Part shown: piece by piece, positions 8,884 through 17,022 of the stretch
Layout of the letters: every line of letters starts with the position of its first letter
How positions within the stretch are numbered: position 1 is the first letter of the stretch
From: an uncultured Bacteroidales bacterium
GTDB taxonomy: Bacteria > Bacteroidota > Bacteroidia > Bacteroidales > UBA932
NCBI GenBank assembly: GCA_934667175.1
Contig: CAKULN010000003.1
Coordinates: 1-64,000 of the forward strand
Direction of reading: 5' to 3'
DNA length: 64,000 nucleotides
Notes under the pieces: model-generated
The model's input: the letters and a program-made list of their open reading frames with translations, nothing else
Told to the model about the DNA's origin: nothing
Databases searched by the model: none
Made by a program: the position numbers and the translations under genes

Positions 8884-8915
8884 CAAAGGTAGTCATATTC
8901 CTCATCTTGCTCCAA
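8884..8915 (-). promoter_or_regulatory. Promoter of the fimbrillin operon
   Basis: On the minus strand TACCTTTG (8891-8884) matches TAnnTTTG, and TTGG (8915-8912) stands 20 bases upstream as a weaker -33 element. A transcript from about 8877 has a leader of nearly 100 bases. Immediately upstream, 8925-8946 carries a perfect 7-base inverted repeat (CGTCAAA/TTTGACG, 8-base gap) that could be an operator. Confidence 0.5.
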
Positions 8916-8924
8916 CTTTTCAAA

Positions 8925-8946
8925 CGTCAAACGTGTTCCTTTGACG
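8925..8946. promoter_or_regulatory. Inverted repeat, possible operator
   Basis: CGTCAAA (8925-8931) and TTTGACG (8940-8946) are perfect inverted repeats. The spacer CGTGTTCC recurs at about 8962-8969 followed by TTTAACGAG, a partial second copy. The site is just upstream of the -33 element of the fimbrillin operon. Regulator unknown. Confidence 0.35.
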
Positions 8947-9015
8947 TGAGTTTCGCGGACAATCGTGTTCCTTTAACGAGAGGATGAGACTAAACCAAAG
9001 CCACAGGATACGATT

Positions 9016-9050
9016 CACTCGGTCACTATGACAAGCTTAGTGGCCGAGTG
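9016..9050. repeat. Diverged hairpin repeat
   Basis: CACTCGGTCACT (9016-9027) pairs with AGTGGCCGAGTG (9039-9050), a 12-base stem with one G-U pair and a loop containing ATGACAAGC. The GGTCACT...AGTG frame shows it is a diverged member of the dispersed element. The rest of the 8781-9112 gap holds the fimbrillin promoter region and no gene that I can see. Confidence 0.7.
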
Positions 9051-9112
9051 AACGATGATTTTCTGATTATAACAAGGGGGAAGGCGGGCAGTCCGCTTCG
9101 CCCCGGGGCAGC

Positions 9113-9730
9113 CTAAAATGCGAAACCCACGCCGATGTAGAATGTGTTTCTGTGGACTTTGAGGTCAGACCAAGCAGCATCATGATCCTTGCCGTTGTCC
9201 TTGATGCACTTGGTCAGGCCGAAATCATAGCCGGCCCGGAGCATGACGGCATCCACGATGACAGCTGACACACCTAAGCCCCACTGAGCGTCGATCCCTT
9301 TAAGACCAGGGTATGTCACACCCTTACTGAACATGTTCCCACCAATTCCGAAATTAAAACGTGGACCCGTGAAAGCGGAAAAGGTGAAGTTAGAGTCAAA
9401 GGGGATTGAATATTTAAGGTTCAACGGAACACGGATGTAGTTCGCGCGGTAGGCTTTTGAATCGACAGTGAACGCCATTGTACGATCCTCACCATAGTGA
9501 ACCAGATATAGTCCCGGTTCCACAGTAAGTCCCTCTATGGTCGAAAACGCATAGTCATAGTTCACTCCGAAGTAGAATCCCGGCATGCCGCCGTCCATCA
9601 CATACTTGGCATCCTCACCGGAAAGGCTGAATGAAGTGAAACCGCCGGCGGCCGTCCATTTCTGGGCCGATGCATTGATCCCGATAAGCAGCATTGAAGC
9701 CGCCATGATGATTGTCAGAAACTTTTTCAT
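9113..9730 (-). CDS. Outer-membrane beta-barrel protein (porin-family type)
   Basis: About 205 residues from the ATG at 9728-9730 (MKKFLTIIMAASMLLIG), giving a signal peptide cleaved after NASA. A longer frame starts at 9787 but only adds residues in front of a good signal peptide, and the promoter at 9765-9772 would be inside it. The mature protein has alternating strands (FYFGVNYDYAF, FYIGVGFAF) and ends in phenylalanine, as usual for barrels inserted by the Bam machinery. It resembles the short 8-stranded barrels of Bacteroidetes (outer membrane beta-barrel family). No enzymatic motif. Function unknown. Confidence 0.75.
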   Translation of the reverse strand: MKKFLTIIMAASMLLIGINASAQKWTAAGGFTSFSLSGEDAKYVMDGGMPGFYFGVNYDYAFSTIEGLTVEPGLYLVHYGEDRTMAFTVDSKAYRANYIRVPLNLKYSIPFDSNFTFSAFTGPRFNFGIGGNMFSKGVTYPGLKGIDAQWGLGVSAVIVDAVMLRAGYDFGLTKCIKDNGKDHDAAWSDLKVHRNTFYIGVGFAF

Positions 9731-9764
9731 ATTCGTAATGCTTTTACTTTTTTCAATCCGAAGC

Positions 9765-9772
9765 CAAAGATA
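9765..9772 (-). promoter_or_regulatory. Promoter -7 element of the barrel gene
   Basis: On the minus strand TATCTTTG fits TAnnTTTG exactly. Transcription would begin near 9758, about 28 bases before the ATG at 9730. No clear TTTG is visible at the -33 position. Confidence 0.5.
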
Positions 9773-9814
9773 CGGTATTTTATTCATTTTATGAAAAAAC
9801 GAATCCGGTTACAG

Positions 9815-10036
9815 TGTCACTTCGACAGGTTCACTTCGACAGGCTCAGTGACCTTGTATCTCTGTTGCCTCGATGGTCACTTCGACAGGCTCAGTGACCA
9901 CATGCTCAGTGACCTTGTATCTCTGTTGCCTCGACGGTCACTTCGACAGGCTCAGTGACCACAGGCTCAGTGACCACACGGTCAGCGACCGAATGAGTTA
10001 CACGTCGGTCACTGAGCTTGTCGAAGTGCCGAAGCG
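9815..10036. repeat. Dense dispersed-repeat cluster with 61-base tandem duplication
   Basis: Several copies of GTCACTTCGACAGGCTCAGT in both orientations fill most of the gap between 9731 and 10053. Within it a 61-base unit is repeated twice (9843-9903, 9904-9964) with two or three differences, combining a hairpin element with the spacer TTGTATCTCTGTTGCCTCGA. No gene seen here. Confidence 0.85.
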
Positions 10037-10053
10037 CTCTTTTCGGAAATCAC

Positions 10054-13000
10054 TTACTTGATCTGGGGAAGTCCGAGATCCTTGAAGGTGCGGGGAGCGG
10101 GAGTCTTAGGAAGCGGCTTGCGGTCCTTGATCTGCTGGAGAGCGGTCTCGATGGCCTTATCAAGCTGCTGATCCTCACCGGCATATTCCTTAATAGGATC
10201 ATTGTCCAGCAGGATGTCAGGGTCGACTCCGTGGTTCTCGACAATCCACTGTCCCGTCGCCGCGTCATAGTTCGTGAAGAACGGTACTCGCACGTCTGTT
10301 CCGTCCATGTAAGGCAGCGAGCCGCTGATGCCCACGATTCCGCCCCAGGTCCTGGTGCCGATCACGGTTCCGAGGTTGTTGGCCTTGAAGCTCCATGGGA
10401 AGAGATCTCCGTCGGAGGCGGAATATTTGTTGATCAGCAGCACCTTAGGGCCAGTGTGCGTCCCCTCCGGAATGGTTCCGTTCTGGTTGGAGTTCCTGTA
10501 CATCGTCATTCTGTAAACCTTTCGCAAAAGCCTCTCGATGACCATCGGGGAGATGTTGCCGCCACCGTTGGCGCGGTCGTCGATGATGAGAGCCTCCTTG
10601 TCAAGCTGAGGATAGTACCAACGGGCGAACTCGTTCAAACCTTCAGGTCCCATGTCAGGAATATAGATGTAGCCGACCTTGCCGCCGGACTTTTCCTCAA
10701 CGGTGCGGATGTTCCTCATCACCCACTCGTAATGTTCGAGAGGATATTCATCAGCTATAGGTTTGACAACGACCTTGCGGCCTCCCTCGGCGGCTGATTT
10801 GTTCACCGTCAGTTCCACGAGTTTGCCAGCCTTGCCGACAAGAAGGCTGTAGATGTTGTCAACGCCTTTAAGCGACTGGCCGTCAATGGCTGTGATGAAA
10901 TCACCCTCGGAGATGTTCATTCCCGGTTCTGTCAACGGGGAGCGGAGTTCGCTTCTGTAAATGGCTCCGGAATAGATGTGGTCGATCTTGAAATAGCCGC
11001 TCTTGTCCTTGCTCATCCTGGCTCCGAGAAGTCCCATCGGAATGCGTTCCGGCTTAGGATAATCGCCCGGATTGACGTAGGCGTGGCCGCTGGCGACCTC
11101 ACCAATCATCCCACCGATCACATAGTTGAGGTCCAGACGGGTCTTGACGTAAGGGAGAAGAGCAGCGTACTTTTCCTTTACCGCCTTCCAGTCGCGTCCG
11201 TGCATATTCTCAAGATAGTAGCCGTCGCGGAAAGCTCTCCAGACCTCGTCGAAGATCTGAGGCCACTCCTGGGAGTAGTCAACGGTCGTGTACATGTTGT
11301 CAAGATCAACGGCCTCGCCTCCTCCGACTTTCGCTGACGGGAAGTTGACGGCTGTCCATTTGCCCTTGGCGGTCGAGAGAGCCTTCTTGTCTCCCGGACG
11401 GTAAATGACCATCCCATCGGAGCACTGCTCTGACTTGCCGGTCTCGAAATCAAACACTTGAGTGCCACGACCATCCCTGTACCAGAGTTTTTTGCCGTCG
11501 CTGAAATACGAGCGTGAGCCACTAATCGGGAGCTTGATGGTCCTGTCAATCAGGCCGTCCACGTCAATCTTCACGTCCACGGTTTTCTTGCCGGAAGCCT
11601 TGGTGTCCTTCTGGTCTTTCGCGGCCTTGCCGCCTTTGGCCGGCTTCTTGTCGGCCTCGGCAGGGGCGGCGTCTTCCTCTGAGTCCTGAATATTCAAGGA
11701 CTCGCTGTCAGTCGGAAGCAGAGGAGAAGGAGTTCCGGACGCGAGCATCGTCATGTAGACTCCGCTTCTGTCCGTGTAGGCGAAGTTCCACTCAATCCAG
11801 CTGTAGATCGGACGGAAGTCGCGGTCTGAAGTGAATATCAAGTACTTGCCATCGGTCGAGAAAGTTGGTGAGCCGGAATCGTACCATTTCTCCGTGACAG
11901 GATATTCCTTGCCGGAAGCGAGGTTATAGACATAAACCACGCTCATTTTGTTCGGTGCCGGGCGGCTGTAGGTAAGCCATTTGCTGTCAGGGGAATATTC
12001 AACATCCCTTATCTCTTGCTCAGGGCACTGAAATACCGTTCTGGCGGTCTTGGCGAACGGATCGACCTCGACGATACGGTTCTTGCGGTCAGTGTAAAGG
12101 ATGTGCTTGCTGTCCGGGCTCCACTGGAGGTTGCGGATGTAAGTGTCGTTATCCTTGGTGATCTGGACAGGCTCACCACCGTCGGCGACATCGTAGAGGT
12201 AAACTTCGGTTTCACCGGTTCCGTCACCGATGAACGCTATATACTTGCCGTCCGGGCTCCAGTCGGTGCCGCGTTCGTTCGAGCCAGGGGTCTTGGTGAT
12301 GTTCCTCGTGATTCCCTTTCCAACTGGCACATCGAAGACTTCACCTCTGGCAGTCACGGCCATCCTCTTTCCGTCAGGAGAAAGGCTGAACGATGAGCGG
12401 CCTTTCTTGCCGACATTCATCCTTTCGGCTCTGGCATAGACAAGGTCGGAGCCGAGGGTGATGTGGATCTGTTCGGTGGCCTTCGTGGCTGGATCCAGTT
12501 TGTAGAGGTAGCCACCTTTCTCGAACACGATAAGTTTCCCGTTCGTGCTCGGAAACTTCACATCGTAATCATCGAAGGTTGTCACCTTGGTCGTGGCCTT
12601 GGTCTTTGTGTTGTAAACGAAAAGGTTCATCGTCATGTCACGGTCGGAGACGAAATAAATCTCGTCGCCGACCCACATCGGGAATATGTCCTGCGCCGGG
12701 TTGTCGGTGATCTTCTCGACCTTCTTGCCGTCATAGATCCAGACCTCGTCGGCCATTCCGCCACGGTAATATTTCCACGTCCGGAACTCTCTCATCACCC
12801 GGTTGTAGGCAAGTTTCTTTCCGTCAGGCGAATAGGAGCAGAAACCTCCTTCCGGAAGCGGAATCTCCTTCGGCATGCCGCCATTGACAGAAACAGTCCA
12901 GAGCTTGCCGGAAAAGCCGTCGCCGGTGCGGTTTCTGAATATAATGTTCTTTCCGTCGGGTGTCCATCCCATCACGATGTTGTTAGGGCCCATCCTGTCA

Positions 13001-13539
13001 CCAAGGTCATCTCGTCCGTTGGTGGCCGTGTAGGTCAGACGTACCGGCTCACCGCCTTTGGACGGGATGATGTAAACCTCGCGGTTGCCGTCATATTCCC
13101 CGGTGAAGGCGATCGTCTTGCCGTCCGGCGAATAGTGCGCGAACATCTCGTAGCCGATGTGTGAGGTCAGGCGACGCGCCTCGCCACCGTTGAGTGGGGC
13201 TGTGAACAGGTCGCCGGCGTAGGAGAACACAACGTCCGTACCGTTTGTAGCCGGGAATCGGAGTAATCTAGCCTCGGTGGTCGCTGAGCTTGTCGAAGCG
13301 ACGGTCGGTGTAGCATCCGGTGTGGTGGTCACTTCGACAAGCTCAGTGACCGGGACAAGCTCAGTGACCGGGGAAGGCGCAGCGGTCACTTCGACAGGCG
13401 CAGTGACCGGGACAGGCTCAGTGACCAGGGAAGGCGCAGTGACCGGGGAAGGTGCAGCGGTCACTTCGACAGGCTCAGTGACCGCAAAAAGCGCGATCCC
13501 TACCCAAAGGAGTGTTAAAAATCTATTCATAACTATCAT
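10054..13539 (-). CDS. Tricorn-like S41-family peptidase
   Basis: About 1160 residues. A signal peptide is followed by a low-complexity segment (about residues 18-75) of VTEPVEVTAAPSP type, encoded by some nine copies of the dispersed repeat. Residues about 95-640 hold PD40/WD-like beta-propeller blades (SPDGK, SPDSK motifs). A lysine-rich linker near 665-690 follows, then the S41 part with a PDZ-like segment (DGQSLKGVDNIYSLL) and the catalytic region ASDGD, whose serine is near residue 1042, and an upstream GHAYV histidine motif. This is the tricorn protease layout, here exported, probably an oligopeptide-degrading periplasmic enzyme. ATG at 13530 is an equally good start. It lies just downstream of the ATPase gene and may be co-transcribed with it. 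Confidence 0.88.
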   Translation of the reverse strand: MIVMNRFLTLLWVGIALFAVTEPVEVTAAPSPVTAPSLVTEPVPVTAPVEVTAAPSPVTELVPVTELVEVTTTPDATPTVASTSSATTEARLLRFPATNGTDVVFSYAGDLFTAPLNGGEARRLTSHIGYEMFAHYSPDGKTIAFTGEYDGNREVYIIPSKGGEPVRLTYTATNGRDDLGDRMGPNNIVMGWTPDGKNIIFRNRTGDGFSGKLWTVSVNGGMPKEIPLPEGGFCSYSPDGKKLAYNRVMREFRTWKYYRGGMADEVWIYDGKKVEKITDNPAQDIFPMWVGDEIYFVSDRDMTMNLFVYNTKTKATTKVTTFDDYDVKFPSTNGKLIVFEKGGYLYKLDPATKATEQIHITLGSDLVYARAERMNVGKKGRSSFSLSPDGKRMAVTARGEVFDVPVGKGITRNITKTPGSNERGTDWSPDGKYIAFIGDGTGETEVYLYDVADGGEPVQITKDNDTYIRNLQWSPDSKHILYTDRKNRIVEVDPFAKTARTVFQCPEQEIRDVEYSPDSKWLTYSRPAPNKMSVVYVYNLASGKEYPVTEKWYDSGSPTFSTDGKYLIFTSDRDFRPIYSWIEWNFAYTDRSGVYMTMLASGTPSPLLPTDSESLNIQDSEEDAAPAEADKKPAKGGKAAKDQKDTKASGKKTVDVKIDVDGLIDRTIKLPISGSRSYFSDGKKLWYRDGRGTQVFDFETGKSEQCSDGMVIYRPGDKKALSTAKGKWTAVNFPSAKVGGGEAVDLDNMYTTVDYSQEWPQIFDEVWRAFRDGYYLENMHGRDWKAVKEKYAALLPYVKTRLDLNYVIGGMIGEVASGHAYVNPGDYPKPERIPMGLLGARMSKDKSGYFKIDHIYSGAIYRSELRSPLTEPGMNISEGDFITAIDGQSLKGVDNIYSLLVGKAGKLVELTVNKSAAEGGRKVVVKPIADEYPLEHYEWVMRNIRTVEEKSGGKVGYIYIPDMGPEGLNEFARWYYPQLDKEALIIDDRANGGGNISPMVIERLLRKVYRMTMYRNSNQNGTIPEGTHTGPKVLLINKYSASDGDLFPWSFKANNLGTVIGTRTWGGIVGISGSLPYMDGTDVRVPFFTNYDAATGQWIVENHGVDPDILLDNDPIKEYAGEDQQLDKAIETALQQIKDRKPLPKTPAPRTFKDLGLPQIK
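13276..13487. repeat. Dispersed repeat array inside the tricorn-like gene
   Basis: About nine units or half-units of GGTCACTTCGACAAGCTCAG and GGGACAGGCTCAGTGACC lie between the signal-peptide codons and the first propeller blade. Together they encode an in-frame VTEPVEV / VTAAPSP linker on the minus strand. Confidence 0.88.
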
Positions 13540-13542
13540 AAA

Positions 13543-14679
13543 TTATTGTATTTCACGTGTCAGCCAAAGTTTCAGCAGCGGATCCGAAATCGTATATTCT
13601 CTGCCGACTTTGGTTATAAGATCCATTTCCAAAAGCTGTTTTGTCGCTGATTGAACCGAACTCGCGGACTTCAATCTATGCTTCTTCACAAATGCGGACG
13701 TTGTTAATCCTTTGGCAATCCCCTCTGAATGAATGGCATATAAAAGTTCCTTCTGCTGTTCCGTGATGAACGAAAGTTGTTCTCGAATGCGTCTGGAACT
13801 CTCTTCGACAAACCTGTCAGCCATACTGTTCACGAGGTCGATGTCCACAGTACCTCCGGTAGATGTCTCCGCGAACGAATCGTGCATTATCCTTTGCACA
13901 TAAGCGGTAATTCCCTCGAACGCATCGTATGCCTTGAAAACTCCCCTTTCCGTGACTGTCTTTCCATACCTCGCGAACTGCTCTTGTGCAAACCGGACAT
14001 AAACACTTCTGTCAATAGGTGCCATACTTAAATTGGTCGCACTCTGGTAGAACGGTCTCTTTGCATCCAGAAATATCTGGTCCATAATGCGCCTCTCGCT
14101 GCCGGAAAATATGAAATTAGAGTTGGACGAACGCTGAATATTCGCTCTCAACAACGCCTCCACGCCCTTCTCGCGATACTTCACGACCTGCTGAAACTCA
14201 TCAATGACGACAATGCAGTGCCTGTCAGCCTTTTCAAGATATTCGAATATTTCCTCTATGGTATATTCCGGAGCCGTGATGTCTCCCAAACGGACGTTGA
14301 ATGTCGGCATTCCGCTCACCGGATCGAACCCGAAACTTCCTTGAAGCGACCTTAGAGTCGAGGCGAAAGCCTTCATCAACTTGTCACTGTGCCTTGCGAC
14401 CTTCTTGAATACTCCTGAGCCAAGCTCCATTATCAATTCCCGCAGGCTGGATGTGTGCAGGATGTCAACGAATATCACGAAAAACTCATCTTTCAGCCTC
14501 TCGTCATCAAAGCAATGATAAATCAGTTCCGTCTTCCCGACCCTTCTCGGAGAAGTCAGGACAACATTCTCATGATTTAATATGCACCCTGTCAACCGTT
14601 TGGTCTCCACATCCCTATCGCAGAAACATTCCGGAGGAATCCTTCCCGCTATAAAGAACGGATTATAGTATTTGTCCAT
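13543..14679 (-). CDS. P-loop ATPase with C-terminal winged helix (ATP-binding protein)
   Basis: 378 residues from the ATG at 14677-14679 (MDKYYNPFF). A longer frame reaches 14709, but the promoter -7 element (14698-14705) sits inside it, so the shorter start is right. Walker A is SPRRVGKTEL near residue 43, and Walker B is IVVIDEFQQV near residue 158. The C-terminal 80 residues look like a winged helix. This is the archaeal-ATPase/AAA type common and multi-copy in Bacteroidales, of unknown role. The product at 29565-30695 is a paralogue (CDRE/CDRD, APRRMGKT). An 18-base palindrome (14710-14748) overlaps its promoter, suggesting repression. Confidence 0.8.
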   Translation of the reverse strand: MDKYYNPFFIAGRIPPECFCDRDVETKRLTGCILNHENVVLTSPRRVGKTELIYHCFDDERLKDEFFVIFVDILHTSSLRELIMELGSGVFKKVARHSDKLMKAFASTLRSLQGSFGFDPVSGMPTFNVRLGDITAPEYTIEEIFEYLEKADRHCIVVIDEFQQVVKYREKGVEALLRANIQRSSNSNFIFSGSERRIMDQIFLDAKRPFYQSATNLSMAPIDRSVYVRFAQEQFARYGKTVTERGVFKAYDAFEGITAYVQRIMHDSFAETSTGGTVDIDLVNSMADRFVEESSRRIREQLSFITEQQKELLYAIHSEGIAKGLTTSAFVKKHRLKSASSVQSATKQLLEMDLITKVGREYTISDPLLKLWLTREIQ

Positions 14680-14697
14680 ATTAGCTTCCATCAATGG

Positions 14698-14705
14698 CAA
14701 ATATA
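14698..14705 (-). promoter_or_regulatory. Promoter -7 element of the ATPase gene
   Basis: Minus-strand TATATTTG, a fit to TAnnTTTG. The start point near 14691 leaves a leader of about 12 bases before the ATG at 14679. The -33 region is replaced by the long palindrome at 14710-14748. Confidence 0.55.
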
Positions 14706-14709
14706 GCAA

Positions 14710-14748
14710 AAAATTATTCTACTAAAATTATTTTAGCAGAATAATTTT
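14710..14748. promoter_or_regulatory. Long AT-rich palindrome over the -33 region
   Basis: Left arm 14710-14727 (AAAATTATTCTACTAAAA) and right arm 14731-14748 (TTTTAGCAGAATAATTTT) pair over 18 bases with one mismatch and a 3-base centre. Position over the -33 region of the ATPase promoter fits an operator, perhaps autoregulatory. A palindrome of this length could also be a recombination or cruciform site. Confidence 0.55.
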
Positions 14749-14787
14749 ATTGAAATAATATCTTGATAACTATCAGGGTAAAAAAAT

Positions 14788-14834
14788 CAAATGGCAAATT
14801 TTGGTAACGTGCAAAATTTGCCATTTGCTTTTTT
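14788..14834. terminator. Bidirectional terminator, shared with 42705-42776
   Basis: CAAATGGCAAATTTTG (14788-14803) and CAAAATTTGCCATTTG (14812-14827) form a perfect 16-base stem with loop GTAACGTG. T-tracts follow on both strands. A 34-base core is identical to a second element at 42721-42757. It would end the minus-strand M3 peptidase transcript. Confidence 0.8.
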
Positions 14835-14876
14835 CTGCCCTTCTGTCAGCGATTAATTCAGAATTTTGGCGATTTC

Positions 14877-14902
14877 GGTCACTTCGACAGGCTCAGTGAC
14901 CG
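14877..14902. repeat. Dispersed hairpin repeat, single perfect copy
   Basis: GGTCACTTCGACAGGCTCAG followed by TGACCG, with the paired ends GGTCACT and AGTGACC. It lies 10 bases beyond the stop of the M3 peptidase gene. Confidence 0.85.
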
Positions 14903-14912
14903 GGAACGCGAA

Positions 14913-16958
14913 TTATTCAGTCAGGCCACGGGCACGGAGGAGGGCGCCGGGATCAGGCTGGGCGCCACGGAAGGAGAGGTAGAGGGTCATCGGCTCCTCG
15001 CTGCCACCCTTCTCAAGGAAGGTCTGACGGAACTTCAACGCGACCTCAGGATTGTATATTCCTTGCTGCTTGAAGTACTCGAAGGCATCCTTGTCCAGAA
15101 CCTCGGCCCAGAGATAGCTGTAGTAGCCGGCGCTGTAGCCACTGTTGAAGATGTGGTTGAAATAGGTGGTGCGGTAGCGTGGGATGATCTCGTCGATGAG
15201 ACCCATCTCCTTGCAGACCTTCTTCTCGAAATCTGCCACATTGGCGGCCTGGTCACCCTCGGAAAGCTTCGCAAGGTCAGCCTCTGTAAGCTCGTGCCAC
15301 TTCATGTCAAGAATGGAGGCGGCGCAAAGCTCGGAGGTCATGAATCCCTGGTTGAACTTCCCGGCATTGTTGATCTTAGTGACGAGAGAATCCGGAATGA
15401 CCTCACCGGTCTCGTAATGCTTGGCATATTCAGCGAGAATCTCCGGCTGGAAGGCCCAGTTCTCGTTGAACTGCGAGAATGTCTCGACAAAGTCGCGGGC
15501 GACATTCGTGCCGCTGACCGAAGGATAGTGACACTTGGTGAGGAGTCCATGGAGGGCGTGACCGAACTCGTGGAACACAGTCTCGACCTCATCGATGGTG
15601 AAGAGAGCAGGAAGCGTCTCAGTCGGAGCGGTCATATTCCCGACATTGATGATGATCGGACGGACGTCATTGCCCTCAGCGTCAACATATTGCTCACGGA
15701 AATTCGTCATCCACGCGCCGCCTCTCTTCGAAGCGCGAGGGAAGTAGTCAGTCGTGAATATTCCAAGAAGGCTGCCGTCAGCATCGGTGACCTTGAAGGC
15801 CTCGACCGCCGGGTTGTAAAGCGGCACGTCCTTCAGCGGCTCGACATTGATGCCGTAGAGCTTGTGGGCGGCGAAGAAAATGCCGTCGCGGACATTCTCC
15901 ATCCGGAAATATGGCTTCGTCAGATTCTCGTCCAATGAATATTTCCGCGCGCGTACCCTCTCTGCATAGTAGAACCAGTCCCAAGACTCGATTTTCGAGC
16001 CTGCCGCCACCTTACCTGCCTGAATGTCCTCGTCCATAACCTTCTGCATGTCAGCGATCTCCTCCTTGGCCTTGCTGACTGCCGGGCCGATGATCTTGTC
16101 AAGGAAAGCGTCCACGGTCGCAGGATCGTGAGCCATCTTGTCGTCAAGCTGGTAGGCTGCGAAGTTGTCGAAACCAAGCAGCTTGGCCTTCTCGGCGCGG
16201 AGTTTCAGAATCTCAAGGCAGAGAGCCTTGTTGTCATATTCATTGCCATTGTTGCCCCTTGAGGAATAGGCCTTGAACATCGCCTCGCGGCGGCTTCTGT
16301 CCTCGCAGGAGGTCATCTCGGATGTGTAGGATGAGACCGGGATTCCGAATTTCTCCTTGAAGGCATTGTTCTCTGCGAGCAGGTTAGTGCCGAATTTCTG
16401 CTGGGCGGCGGCGATCTTCTGATTGATCTCCTTGAGCCTTGCCTGGGCGGCCTCGTCAAGATCCACACCATTGCGGGTGAAACTCTGGTAAAGTTTCTTG
16501 AGAACCATCTGCTGCTCTCTTGTAAGTCCGCTCTGGTCAGCATCATGGACGGCCTTGACACGCTCGAAGAACGCCTTGTTCATCGAGATGTTGTCCTCAT
16601 GCTCGGTCATCAGCGCGGTGGCCTCCTCGACGACCTTGTTCATCTCATCGCTGCCCTCGGTCTCCTGAAGGTTGAAAAGCACGGCGGCTGTCTTGGTCAA
16701 AGTCTTGCCGGACAGCTCGTAAGCCGCCACGGTGTTCTCAAATGTCGGTGCCTCCTGATTGTTCAGGATAGCCTCAAGTTCCTTGTTCTGCTCCTCGATT
16801 CCGGCCTTGATGGCAGGAATATAGTCGGTAAGTTGAATCTTCTCGAACGGCGGAATGCCGTAAGGTGTGTTCCATTCCTCGAGGAACGGATTGTTCTTTG
16901 TCTGTGTGCAGGCTGCCATCATAGCGATCGCTCCAATTGCTAAGACTGTTTTTTTCAT
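14913..16958 (-). CDS. dcp: M3-family metallopeptidase, peptidyl-dipeptidase Dcp-like lipoprotein
   Basis: 681 residues. It begins with a lipoprotein-like signal ending MAAC at residue 16, then the usual Dcp opening NPFLEEWNTPYGIPPFEKI. The zinc site HEFGH lies at residues 463-467 with the downstream glutamate region ENWAFQP typical of M3 peptidases. Length matches Dcp (about 680). The enzyme removes dipeptides from the C-terminus of peptides; here it appears anchored in the periplasm or outer membrane. Near the tricorn-like protease it suggests a shared peptide-processing task, though they are separated by an ATPase gene and a terminator. The gene symbol is given by family resemblance. Confidence 0.9.
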   Translation of the reverse strand: MKKTVLAIGAIAMMAACTQTKNNPFLEEWNTPYGIPPFEKIQLTDYIPAIKAGIEEQNKELEAILNNQEAPTFENTVAAYELSGKTLTKTAAVLFNLQETEGSDEMNKVVEEATALMTEHEDNISMNKAFFERVKAVHDADQSGLTREQQMVLKKLYQSFTRNGVDLDEAAQARLKEINQKIAAAQQKFGTNLLAENNAFKEKFGIPVSSYTSEMTSCEDRSRREAMFKAYSSRGNNGNEYDNKALCLEILKLRAEKAKLLGFDNFAAYQLDDKMAHDPATVDAFLDKIIGPAVSKAKEEIADMQKVMDEDIQAGKVAAGSKIESWDWFYYAERVRARKYSLDENLTKPYFRMENVRDGIFFAAHKLYGINVEPLKDVPLYNPAVEAFKVTDADGSLLGIFTTDYFPRASKRGGAWMTNFREQYVDAEGNDVRPIIINVGNMTAPTETLPALFTIDEVETVFHEFGHALHGLLTKCHYPSVSGTNVARDFVETFSQFNENWAFQPEILAEYAKHYETGEVIPDSLVTKINNAGKFNQGFMTSELCAASILDMKWHELTEADLAKLSEGDQAANVADFEKKVCKEMGLIDEIIPRYRTTYFNHIFNSGYSAGYYSYLWAEVLDKDAFEYFKQQGIYNPEVALKFRQTFLEKGGSEEPMTLYLSFRGAQPDPGALLRARGLTE

Positions 16959-17022
16959 CTTAGTGTCAATACTTTAAATTAATAGACTTGTTAATATTCA
17001 ATATATTCCATAATAAGGTGGA

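Noticed and set aside
9815..10036. CRISPR array in the repeat clusters
   Set aside because: Units vary in orientation, length and spacing, and they occur in coding regions.
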